In this document: positions 1-5,483 of the stretch, piece after piece
Position numbering within the stretch: the first letter of the stretch is position 1
Layout of the letters: each line of letters opens with the position of its first letter
From: Lentisphaeria bacterium UBA1724
GTDB taxonomy: Bacteria; Verrucomicrobiota; Lentisphaeria; Oligosphaerales; Oligosphaeraceae
Reading direction: 5' to 3'
NCBI GenBank assembly: GCA_002315885.1
Contig: DCIO01000077.1
Span: forward strand, 1-7,212
Length of the DNA stretch: 7,212 nt
Notes under the pieces: generated by a model
Databases searched by the model: none
The model's input: the letters and a program-made list of their open reading frames with translations, nothing else
Told to the model about the DNA's origin: nothing
Program-made: the position numbers and the translations under genes

Positions 1-16
1 ACCTAAAATGAAAGTT

Positions 17-307
17 TCAGATTAGTTCGAATCCCTGGGGAAGCTTTGAACGGTCCGGACGATTGAAAATATGCAGTGTTCCATCGGACGCAAGATCGCA
101 GCGGTTGCCGATGGCGTATTTGAAATGTCCTTCTGTCGGATGTTCGTCGTAGCAATATCCGAATTGTCCGCAGGCATATTCGCCCCAGCCATTGTTAAAA
201 TATTCGTCCCAGAACAGCGGTATCTTTTGCATGGCATCCTGTACGGAAAAAGAGCGGGAAACACCCATTATCTGGAACGAGGGGATGTCGACAATTGTGT
301 ACTTCAT
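17..307 (-). CDS. Short GyrI/AraC effector-binding-like domain protein (apparently C-terminally truncated)
   Basis: The 96-residue product resembles the N-terminal half of the GyrI-like/AraC effector-binding fold, a small-molecule-binding domain found alone or fused to DNA-binding domains. What is seen: an opening strand (IVDIPSFQIMGVSRSFS, residues 5-21), a helix-like segment with IPLFWDEYFNNG (29-40), a middle with GYCYDE (50-55), and FKYAIGNRCD (62-71), recalling the usual 'F.Y.IG' strand. Members I know are about 150 residues or more, and a segment like LPQGFELI is normally followed by an 'IPA.TWAVF' strand and a second half. Here a TGA stop comes directly after LPQGFELI. None of the three frames in the remaining 16 bases restores the missing motif. 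The ATG at 307 is preceded by only a weak AGAG. It lies 61 bases downstream of the glycosidase gene on the same strand and may be read through from it. There is no DNA-binding domain, so any regulatory role is open. Confidence 0.6.
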   Translation of the reverse strand: MKYTIVDIPSFQIMGVSRSFSVQDAMQKIPLFWDEYFNNGWGEYACGQFGYCYDEHPTEGHFKYAIGNRCDLASDGTLHIFNRPDRSKLPQGFELI

Positions 308-329
308 AGCGCGTCTCTAAAATGAGTCA

Positions 330-349
330 TGGCAAAAAGCGATTTGCCA
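330..349 (-). other. Small hairpin between the GHL6 glycosidase gene and the effector-binding gene
   Basis: Bases 330-336 (tggcaaa) pair perfectly with 343-349 (tttgcca), giving a 7-bp stem around a 6-base loop. It lies in the 61-base gap downstream of the glycosidase stop codon. Read on the minus strand there is no immediate T-run (only TTTT about seven bases later), so it is at best a weak terminator. An mRNA-processing or 3'-end-stabilising role is equally possible, as is chance. Confidence 0.3.
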
Positions 350-368
350 GACAATTTTGGGTTATGGC

Positions 369-2342
369 CTATTTTCCCATGGCGACTTCCACCAGCGCGT
401 ATCCTTTGATTGGTGGGAGGACAGCGATGGCGTAGTCGTTTTCCTGGGAGAATGGGAGATTGGTGCCACAGGGGAGGAGTTTGACGTATTTGGCGTGGCG
501 TCCATTCAGTCGGATGGCGATTTTGGCGTCGAGGACGGCGGGTGCGTCTTCGATTTGTGTGCAGGCGAGTCGTCGTTCTGGGCAGTAGGTGAGGATATGG
601 ACCAGTGCGGAGTCCCGGGGCGTGTATTGGAGGAAAGCCCGTGCGAAGGAAGGCAGGTTCCAGGTTTTGAGATCGGGTTGTGGAATGAGTGCTTCCAGAG
701 CATTCCTGAGCAGCAGCCGCGTTTCCCGCAACGACGCCTTATGATAACCACTGAACAGCTTTGCGCTGAAGTAGATGACATTCTTGTTTTGCAGAATGAA
801 TGGCTCGTCGGTTTCTGCTTGTGGCGGGGTATAGAAATTGGTGCGAATGCCATCCCATCCGCCATTGAGATATGGTTTCACGCATCGCATGCAGACTTCC
901 GCGTCTGGTTGTGGAGAGACGGCGACACCATCGGCGTGGATATCCAGAGGCATTTCGGGCAAATCCCGTGCGAATGAGCCCCTGGGCATGAAATAGAGTG
1001 GCGAATGGGCTAGTGTCCCACGATAAACCGCGGGCCATTCCTCATCCAGGGTGAAGCTGGTGCCATCGGGTGTGAGTCCGGAGGAGCCCGTGGCCAGGAC
1101 CTTTCTGCCTGAAGACAGGTGCTTTCTCACGCGCTGTGCGATTTCAGGGGTAAAGGAGACCTGGTCGGGGAAGATCAGCAGGGAGTAGTTGTCCCAGGAG
1201 GAGTCAGTTGTCACCAGATTGAACTGCACCTTCAGTTCCGTGAGCATGCGGACGGCGGCAAAGACCGCGGGCGAGTTCGGGTAGTATCGGAATGGGTTCG
1301 CGTCAGGAGTGACCACAGCAACCTCTGGGCGGTTCACGGCGTCCAGAGTCCAGGGATCGTATTGCTGGAGCTTCTGATAGACCTGTTTCACGCGCTGGAA
1401 GACGGGTTCAGGCCAGCGTCCGTCTGGGGGGAGATGATCCCCGATATCGGGACGCATTCCATTGGCGACGCCGTAGAAGAGATCGTATTCCAGACTTTCG
1501 GCGGTGCGGAGGCTGCCGAAATCGCCCCAGTCATTGAAGCGCCCCGTCATATTGAGCACCTGGTTTTGCGGGTCCATGGTCCGCAGGAAATGCGCCATCA
1601 CGGGCAGTTGTTCGTATCCAGCGCCCCAGGGTGCGGTGGGCAGGCATTCCGCCTCCCATTGGGTATCCACGCCAATCATGTGTTCGAAGGGCCGTCCATT
1701 GAAGAAGAAGCGCAAATCGGGCTTGAGGTTGGAGAGTTCGTCGTGGAGGCGGTGCGCCAGGGCGTATGCGGAAGCATCGCTGAATTGCCGTCGGTGGGTT
1801 TCGTCGTCGGGATTTAGTCCCTCTGCGGTCATCTTCGCCCTACAGGCGGGGCAGATGCAATCGGAGGCGCCCAGGCAGTCGAAGAAAAATCCATCGATGG
1901 GATATGACGTCAGGAGTTCTTTCGCCATGGAGAGGAGGTGTTCCCCGAAGCCCGAGTTATAGCATGCCTTTCGATAGAAGGGTCCATCGCGGTGACAATC
2001 GGGGGGCGTTGCGTTCTGTTCCTGCCACTGGGGATGTTCCAGGAGTTCCTGGTCACTGAGATGGGCATTGAAATAGACAGAGAATTGAATGCCATGACGG
2101 TGGCATGCGGCGGCCAGAGCACCAACGATATCCCGTTGCAGACCAGGATGGGGAATACCGACCTTCGTGGGATAATAGGCGTTTCCCTGGTTGCAACGGG
2201 CATGGAAAGTCAGGAAATCCACACCGCATTCGCATAGTTGTCCCGACAGGCCTTCGGCATCGAAGTGTTCTCCCACGGATGGGAGAGTCGCCATGGTATG
2301 AAAATCAAAGAAGTAGGAATAGCGGATTTTCTGCATGGTCAT
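369..2342 (-). CDS. GHL6-type glycoside hydrolase with GH42-like trimerisation domain (candidate alpha-L-fucosidase, GH151-like)
   Basis: From the ATG at 2342 the protein has 657 residues. The N-terminal barrel (about 5-330) shows features I associate with hypothetical glycosyl hydrolase 6 proteins: an early 'YFFDFHT', YYPTKVGIPHPGL (56-68), HRHGIQFSVYFNAH (81-94), and DGFFFD (150-155), with Asp155 at a catalytic-type strand end. It is followed by a C-x-C-x2-C cluster (Cys162, 164, 167). WEAECLP places Glu230 or Glu232 as possible acid/base. Residues about 340-422 (EVAVVTPDANP, then a 'LLIFPDQ' strand) resemble the glutaminase-like trimerisation domain of GH42 enzymes. A beta-sandwich seems to close the protein. 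Barrel plus trimerisation domain recalls GH151 fucosidases, but the substrate is inferred. No signal peptide is visible. The start is uncertain: in-frame GTG 2369 and TTG 2363 also exist, and a GGAGG at 2370-2374 lies six bases before the TTG. I chose 2342 because it begins 13 bases after the dus stop and close to the conserved region. Confidence 0.8.
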   Translation of the reverse strand: MTMQKIRYSYFFDFHTMATLPSVGEHFDAEGLSGQLCECGVDFLTFHARCNQGNAYYPTKVGIPHPGLQRDIVGALAAACHRHGIQFSVYFNAHLSDQELLEHPQWQEQNATPPDCHRDGPFYRKACYNSGFGEHLLSMAKELLTSYPIDGFFFDCLGASDCICPACRAKMTAEGLNPDDETHRRQFSDASAYALAHRLHDELSNLKPDLRFFFNGRPFEHMIGVDTQWEAECLPTAPWGAGYEQLPVMAHFLRTMDPQNQVLNMTGRFNDWGDFGSLRTAESLEYDLFYGVANGMRPDIGDHLPPDGRWPEPVFQRVKQVYQKLQQYDPWTLDAVNRPEVAVVTPDANPFRYYPNSPAVFAAVRMLTELKVQFNLVTTDSSWDNYSLLIFPDQVSFTPEIAQRVRKHLSSGRKVLATGSSGLTPDGTSFTLDEEWPAVYRGTLAHSPLYFMPRGSFARDLPEMPLDIHADGVAVSPQPDAEVCMRCVKPYLNGGWDGIRTNFYTPPQAETDEPFILQNKNVIYFSAKLFSGYHKASLRETRLLLRNALEALIPQPDLKTWNLPSFARAFLQYTPRDSALVHILTYCPERRLACTQIEDAPAVLDAKIAIRLNGRHAKYVKLLPCGTNLPFSQENDYAIAVLPPIKGYALVEVAMGK

Positions 2343-2355
2343 GGGAAAGACATCG

Positions 2356-3258
2356 TCATTCAAAAACACCCTCCGTCAGGGTCTGGTATTCCTCCAAGGC
2401 TTTGGCTTTTTGGATGGCTTTTCGGAGGTGTTTGTCCGCGGAAGGGAGGAAGTAATTCCAGAGGAGTTTCAGTTTTTGGAGGGGCTGTTGATAGAGGTTG
2501 AGGCATTCTTCCAGGTATGCGTCATGGAATGCCTGGAGGAGTCCCGCGGGCAGCGGGAGTTGTCGGAGTTTTCTAGGGAGGAGTGGGTCTGCCAGAAGTC
2601 CCCGTCCCAGCATGAGTTCCTCCAAGTCCTTGGCGTCCTCGACTTGTCGGATATCCCCATTGAAGAAGAGCGGATGAGCGCATTGCGAGCGGAATTCCTC
2701 GAAGCGCGTGCGGTCGGGGACGCCGTCGTATTGTTGCTCCGCCGTGCGGGGATGCAGGACAACTTTCTCCAGTGGGAAGTCATTCAGGATAGGCAGAAGC
2801 TGTCGCCATTGGTCGGCATCGTGGATGCCCAGACGGAGCTTGACGGAGCACCGGAGGCGTCCATCGTCGCAAGCGGCAGTCATGACTTCCCGGATGGCCT
2901 CTGGCAGTGCGAGGATGCCTGCGCCGTAGTGTGCCTTCACCACCTTCGGGAAGGGGCATCCGAAATTGAAATCCACCCGCCGATATCCCAGATTGGCGAG
3001 TTTTTCCAGCAGGATGGCAGTCTCTTGGGCATTTTTCACCAGCACCTGTGGGACCATGTTGGGACAGCGGTTGTTGGCGGGGTCGAGGTCCCTTTCGGAA
3101 CGCCTAGAGAGAGCGCCCTGCTCCAATCGGATGAAAGGCGCGTAGTATTCGTCAATGCCCCCGATAGTGCGGCAGTGGGCATTTCGGAATGGCGCGTCGG
3201 TATATTCCTGGATTGGCGCGGCGAGGATTTGCATGGGGTTGATACTGCCGCACGCCAT
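2356..3258 (-). CDS. dus: tRNA-dihydrouridine synthase (Dus family)
   Basis: This 300-residue FMN enzyme reduces uridine to dihydrouridine in tRNA, normally in the D-loop, using NAD(P)H. The family motifs are all visible in order: LAAPIQEYTDAPFR (12-25, the FMN-binding 'APM.g.TD..FR' strand), FNFGCP (98-102 region) with Cys101 as the expected catalytic proton donor, the GAGIL that follows, SVKLRLG (138-144) with Lys140, LHPRT (168-172) contributing His169 and Arg171, FNGDI (199-203), and MLGRGLLADP (216-225). A helical C-terminal domain (about 235-300) matches the tRNA-binding helical domain, and the length is normal. The paralogue (DusA, B or C type) cannot be decided here. Its ATG shares one base with the stop of the alpha-galactosidase gene (TAATG), so translational coupling is likely. 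No SD is evident. A tRNA-modifying gene between two glycosidase genes is unusual, and nothing suggests decay. Confidence 0.95.
   Translation of the reverse strand: MACGSINPMQILAAPIQEYTDAPFRNAHCRTIGGIDEYYAPFIRLEQGALSRRSERDLDPANNRCPNMVPQVLVKNAQETAILLEKLANLGYRRVDFNFGCPFPKVVKAHYGAGILALPEAIREVMTAACDDGRLRCSVKLRLGIHDADQWRQLLPILNDFPLEKVVLHPRTAEQQYDGVPDRTRFEEFRSQCAHPLFFNGDIRQVEDAKDLEELMLGRGLLADPLLPRKLRQLPLPAGLLQAFHDAYLEECLNLYQQPLQKLKLLWNYFLPSADKHLRKAIQKAKALEEYQTLTEGVFE
2370..2374 (-). promoter_or_regulatory. Possible Shine-Dalgarno sequence inside the end of dus
   Basis: Read on the minus strand, bases 2374-2370 are GGAGG. They lie within the last codons of the dihydrouridine synthase gene, six bases before an in-frame TTG (2363) of the following glycosidase and directly against the in-frame GTG at 2369. 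The spacing fits the TTG better than the downstream ATG at 2342. Few starts in this window carry a clear SD, so it may simply be coding sequence. Confidence 0.3.
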
Positions 3259-5000
3259 TATTCCGCGGAGAGGAGTCCTGCGGGGGCGATGGGGATGCGG
3301 TGGAGTCCCTCATGCAAAGTGAGTTCCTGCAGAAGGGTTCCCTGGCAGTCGAAGACTTTTGCCTTGCGGGGAGCGCCCTGCACTTCCAGGACCAGCGCAT
3401 TCGCCTGTGTGGCATTGACCACGAAGCACTTGTCTGCTCGGAGGGGGACTGTCATGTCGGGCTGATAGACAGCGACGACGGTCTCGTCCTTTCCGATTGC
3501 CTCCACGAGGGGATACTTGAATGCGGGGGAATGGGGCACCAGACGTCCTTTCAGGAGGGTATCTGCGTGGGCACTCCAGAAATCCAGCCAGAAACGCAGC
3601 ATCTTCTGATGGGGCCGGGGAATGACCTCCAACTTGACGGAAATCTGCGGCACGCTGAAGAGGATGTTCAGGAACTGCATGGCGGCATTCTCGGGCGTTT
3701 CCGTGGGATGCCATTCCAACATATCGGAATGGACGGCGGTGCAGCCGCTTGTCAGTCGCAAGTTAATCGTCCGCACGCGGTTAGCCACATAGTCATTGGG
3801 GCAATCCGTTGCGCGGAACATATTGCCGTATTTGCGGATTGCGGGTCCAACATACGGCTGGCGGAACTCGATTAGCAGATTCGGCTTGATGGCCTTCAGG
3901 CGCCGCATGGTCTCTGACAAAAGCACATCCACGGCTTCCGCCAACGACTTGATATCCCGTCCCGCGTAATTTTCCTTTGCGGCGGGGTCTTCATCCGTAA
4001 TGAAATTGATACGGTCGATGAAATCCAGTTTCAGGCCATCCAAGTCCCATTCCCGCAGGGCAGTCTCGTAGATATTGATGAGATACTCACGGACTTCCGG
4101 GAAACGCGGATCCAGCACGCCCGCATGATGACGGGGGGATTCGTAGACGAATTTTCCCTGGAATTTCTTATAGGCCTCCGTGTAGAAGCCCACAAAAGGC
4201 ACGGAATACCACAGCAGATACCGCAGTCCCATGGCGTGGACACGCGCCACGTGCGCCCGCATATCGGGGAAGCGCCGCTTTGTCACCTGCCATTCTCCAC
4301 AGAAGCCATAACTGCAGTGGTTGTCGTCGGTCTGCCAGCCGTCATCCAGGATAATGCCCTTCAGACCGAACTGCTTCGCCAGCGCGCATTGCGCCTCGAT
4401 TTCATCCTGGAAGAGATTCTGGTGGTAGCTATACCAGGAGGAGTAGATTGGCTCGAATGCCCCCGCGGGCGGAATGGTGGGCTTATAGAGCTCATATCCC
4501 TCAAACCACGCCGATGCCTGCCGAATCGCATCCGCAAAGAAGATATCCCGACTATCCAGGCGGATATCCATGTCGTAGGAATTCATGGGTGCCTCTGGTG
4601 CGTAGAAGAGTTCCATCTTCGACACCAGTGTGCTATCCAATTCATGGACGCCATTGACGAAGCGCACGGGGCGCAGTGCCTCCGACACCGACACCGTCAG
4701 GCGATTGCGGTCCGAGGCGGACAGGAATGCGCACATTGGCGCATTACGGGCGATATTGCTTTCGAAATCCGGCAGCCAGTCGGGCTTCAGGTTCCGTGTG
4801 CCTGGGTCCTCGGGGGTCCAGTAGTTCGCGGTATCCGTGATTGGCTGGCTGATGCCCAACTGCATGCGGGGAGGCGGGAGTTCGTGTTCTGCCTCCAAAT
4901 GCAGATGAATGAGCTGGATGCCGTCATGTTCCGAGATTGGCTCGAGGGTCGCCTTCCACTCTTCGGGGAGAGGCGTGAGAATTGTTACAGGAGATGCCAT
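3258..5000 (-). CDS. Alpha-galactosidase-like glycoside hydrolase (GH36/melibiase clan)
   Basis: The 580-residue protein has the layout of compact GH36 alpha-galactosidases, which release terminal alpha-galactose from oligosaccharides with retention. An N-terminal beta-rich domain (about 1-175) precedes a TIM barrel (about 180-480) and a C-terminal beta-sandwich (about 490-580). In the barrel I see SSWYSYHQNLFQDEI (187-201), GIILDDGWQ (215-223) with the paired aspartates of the family, LWYSVPFVGF (263-272), and DGLKLDF (321-327), where Asp326 is the expected nucleophile. MFRATDCPND (394-403) holds Asp399, the likely acid/base in the position of the usual R-x-SD motif. No signal peptide is present, so a cytoplasmic site on imported sugars is likely. 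It is the first gene of the minus-strand run. The ATG at 5000 has an AT-rich upstream without SD. Residues are consistent with catalysis, but another alpha-glycoside specificity within the clan cannot be excluded. Confidence 0.85.
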   Translation of the reverse strand: MASPVTILTPLPEEWKATLEPISEHDGIQLIHLHLEAEHELPPPRMQLGISQPITDTANYWTPEDPGTRNLKPDWLPDFESNIARNAPMCAFLSASDRNRLTVSVSEALRPVRFVNGVHELDSTLVSKMELFYAPEAPMNSYDMDIRLDSRDIFFADAIRQASAWFEGYELYKPTIPPAGAFEPIYSSWYSYHQNLFQDEIEAQCALAKQFGLKGIILDDGWQTDDNHCSYGFCGEWQVTKRRFPDMRAHVARVHAMGLRYLLWYSVPFVGFYTEAYKKFQGKFVYESPRHHAGVLDPRFPEVREYLINIYETALREWDLDGLKLDFIDRINFITDEDPAAKENYAGRDIKSLAEAVDVLLSETMRRLKAIKPNLLIEFRQPYVGPAIRKYGNMFRATDCPNDYVANRVRTINLRLTSGCTAVHSDMLEWHPTETPENAAMQFLNILFSVPQISVKLEVIPRPHQKMLRFWLDFWSAHADTLLKGRLVPHSPAFKYPLVEAIGKDETVVAVYQPDMTVPLRADKCFVVNATQANALVLEVQGAPRKAKVFDCQGTLLQELTLHEGLHRIPIAPAGLLSAE

Positions 5001-5009
5001 TTTATATAA

Positions 5010-5039
5010 TGCTTAATGATTGATGCTTAATGCTTAATG
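5010..5039. repeat. Three copies of a 9-base direct repeat (TGCTTAATG)
   Basis: TGCTTAATG occurs at 5010-5018, 5024-5032 and 5031-5039, the last two sharing two bases. The block lies 10-39 bases upstream of the alpha-galactosidase ATG (minus strand). It could be a small-repeat relic of slippage or a binding site for a regulator or for initiating ribosomes. The sequence alone does not decide this. Confidence 0.6.
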
Positions 5040-5074
5040 GAGGATGGGGAGGTGTCCCCATACCCCTCTTTTTT
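5040..5074 (+). terminator. Terminator-like hairpin plus T-run (plus-strand sense)
   Basis: Bases 5044-5050 (atgggga) pair perfectly with 5055-5061 (tccccat) around the loop ggtg. After a three-base bulge (5062-5064), GAGG at 5040-5043 pairs with CCTC at 5065-5068. Six Ts follow immediately (5069-5074). This is the form of an intrinsic terminator for plus-strand transcription, yet no plus-strand gene lies to its left. On the minus strand the same hairpin would sit in the leader of the alpha-galactosidase operon, just downstream of the possible gene remnant, without a T-run. It could therefore be a leader structure or a block to antisense transcription. Confidence 0.4.
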
Positions 5075-5089
5075 AAGTTCGAAGGGAAA

Positions 5090-5290
5090 TCAGAGTTTTT
5101 GGACGCCGTATTGGGGGAGGTCGAACTTGACGGTGCCGAAGCCCGGCACTTCCAGTGATGAAACGATTGCAGTGCTAGTATCGGAATGACATTCAGAACC
5201 GCGATTTCCTAACGTATGCCTTTTTTGACGGTTTGCCCGAAGCCCCAGGGATATTCTTCCAGGAGAGACACTTTCGGACAAGTTTCCCAT
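5090..5290 (-). pseudogene. Possible 3' remnant of a decayed minus-strand gene
   Basis: An open frame of 66 codons ends at a TGA at 5090. Its last 28 or so codons (5090 to about 5175) read VPGFGTVKFDLPQYGVQKL, with GC-rich third positions like the neighbouring real genes and the alternating pattern of a C-terminal beta-strand pair. The upstream part (5176-5290) reads as low-quality, basic sequence with no family I recognise, and the ATG at 5290 directly follows an in-frame TAG. I read this as the end of a larger gene, perhaps another glycosidase ending in a beta-sandwich, whose body has been deleted. It could also be non-coding sequence. Confidence 0.3.
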
Positions 5291-5310
5291 CTACCGACAT
5301 CCTTCGGTAG
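5291..5310. other. 7-bp perfect hairpin in the intergenic region
   Basis: Bases 5291-5297 (ctaccga) pair exactly with 5304-5310 (tcggtag) around the six-base loop catcct. No T-run follows on either strand, so it is not an ordinary terminator. It separates the region of the possible gene remnant from the AT-rich region ahead of the rightward genes. It may be a mobile or repeated hairpin unit, or chance. Confidence 0.35.
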
Positions 5311-5349
5311 GCGGGCAAAATTTCTGCTCGAAAACTACACTTTTTACCC

Positions 5350-5371
5350 TAAAATCAAAGCTTTTATTTTA
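5350..5371. promoter_or_regulatory. AT-rich imperfect palindrome, possible operator
   Basis: A 22-base near-perfect palindrome is centred on AAAGCTTT, with AAAAT and ATTTT arms. Only the pair 5356/5365 does not match. It lies about 115 bases upstream of the SUMF1-like gene start in an AT-rich stretch where a promoter would be expected. I could not identify a convincing -35/-10 pair, so its role as an operator is a suggestion. Confidence 0.3.
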
Positions 5372-5402
5372 AGAAAATGCGATACAGTAACTCCATTACA
5401 GG

Positions 5403-5420
5403 TCCAGAGAGCTCGCTGGA
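5403..5420. promoter_or_regulatory. Imperfect 18-base palindrome, possible operator
   Basis: The arms TCCAG and CTGGA flank a perfect GAGCTC core, with a single mismatched pair (5408/5415). It lies 64 bases upstream of the ATG at 5484. This is the size and symmetry expected for a dimeric repressor site, but no regulator gene with a DNA-binding domain is in the window. It could also be chance in a GC-richer patch. Confidence 0.3.
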
Positions 5421-5466
5421 AGAGCGGCATCTTTTTCCGCCCGTCAATTTTGGAGTTATTCCCATC

Positions 5467-5474
5467 AAGAGGGA
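5467..5474 (+). promoter_or_regulatory. Shine-Dalgarno-like purine tract before the SUMF1-like gene
   Basis: AAGAGGGA ends nine bases before the ATG at 5484, a workable position for ribosome binding. It supports this start, which is also the one that gives a complete signal peptide. Confidence 0.45.
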
Positions 5475-5483
5475 CTTGCCATT

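Larger units (their letters stand above)
5001..5483. other. 483-base intergenic region between divergent transcription units
   Basis: No intact gene is convincing here. From left to right it holds the triple repeat, the terminator-like hairpin, the possible gene remnant, the 7-bp hairpin, an AT-rich segment (about 5315-5400) with a palindrome, and a second palindrome. Promoters for both the leftward alpha-galactosidase operon and the rightward exported-protein genes should lie here. I did not find clear sigma70-type hexamers. A plus-strand open frame at 5216-5599 crosses the region, but it resembles no family and runs into the SUMF1-like gene in another frame. Confidence 0.6.

Noticed and set aside
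20..40. tRNA T-arm-like GTTCGAATCCC near the left edge
   Set aside because: The bases flanking TTCGAAT do not pair as a T-stem, no acceptor stem is possible, and the stretch encodes QGFEL at the end of the effector-binding gene.
357..1817. Plus-strand open frames at 357-977 and 1119-1817
   Set aside because: Both are antisense shadows of the GHL6 hydrolase gene. Their products have no recognisable motif.
2335..3465. Plus-strand open frame of 376 codons
   Set aside because: It lies antisense to the well-supported dus gene and parts of both neighbours, resembles no family, and is explained by the GC-rich codon pattern of the real strand.
4125..5009. Plus-strand open frame of 294 codons
   Set aside because: It is antisense to the alpha-galactosidase gene, whose catalytic motifs are intact, and shows no domain.
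5002..5009. TATATA-like -10 element directly before the alpha-galactosidase ATG
   Set aside because: It is too close to the start codon for transcription to begin upstream of it, and no -35 partner is evident.
5001..5039. CRISPR-like array at the triple 9-base repeat
   Set aside because: The units are only nine bases long, two of them overlap, there are no regular spacers, and there are no cas genes.
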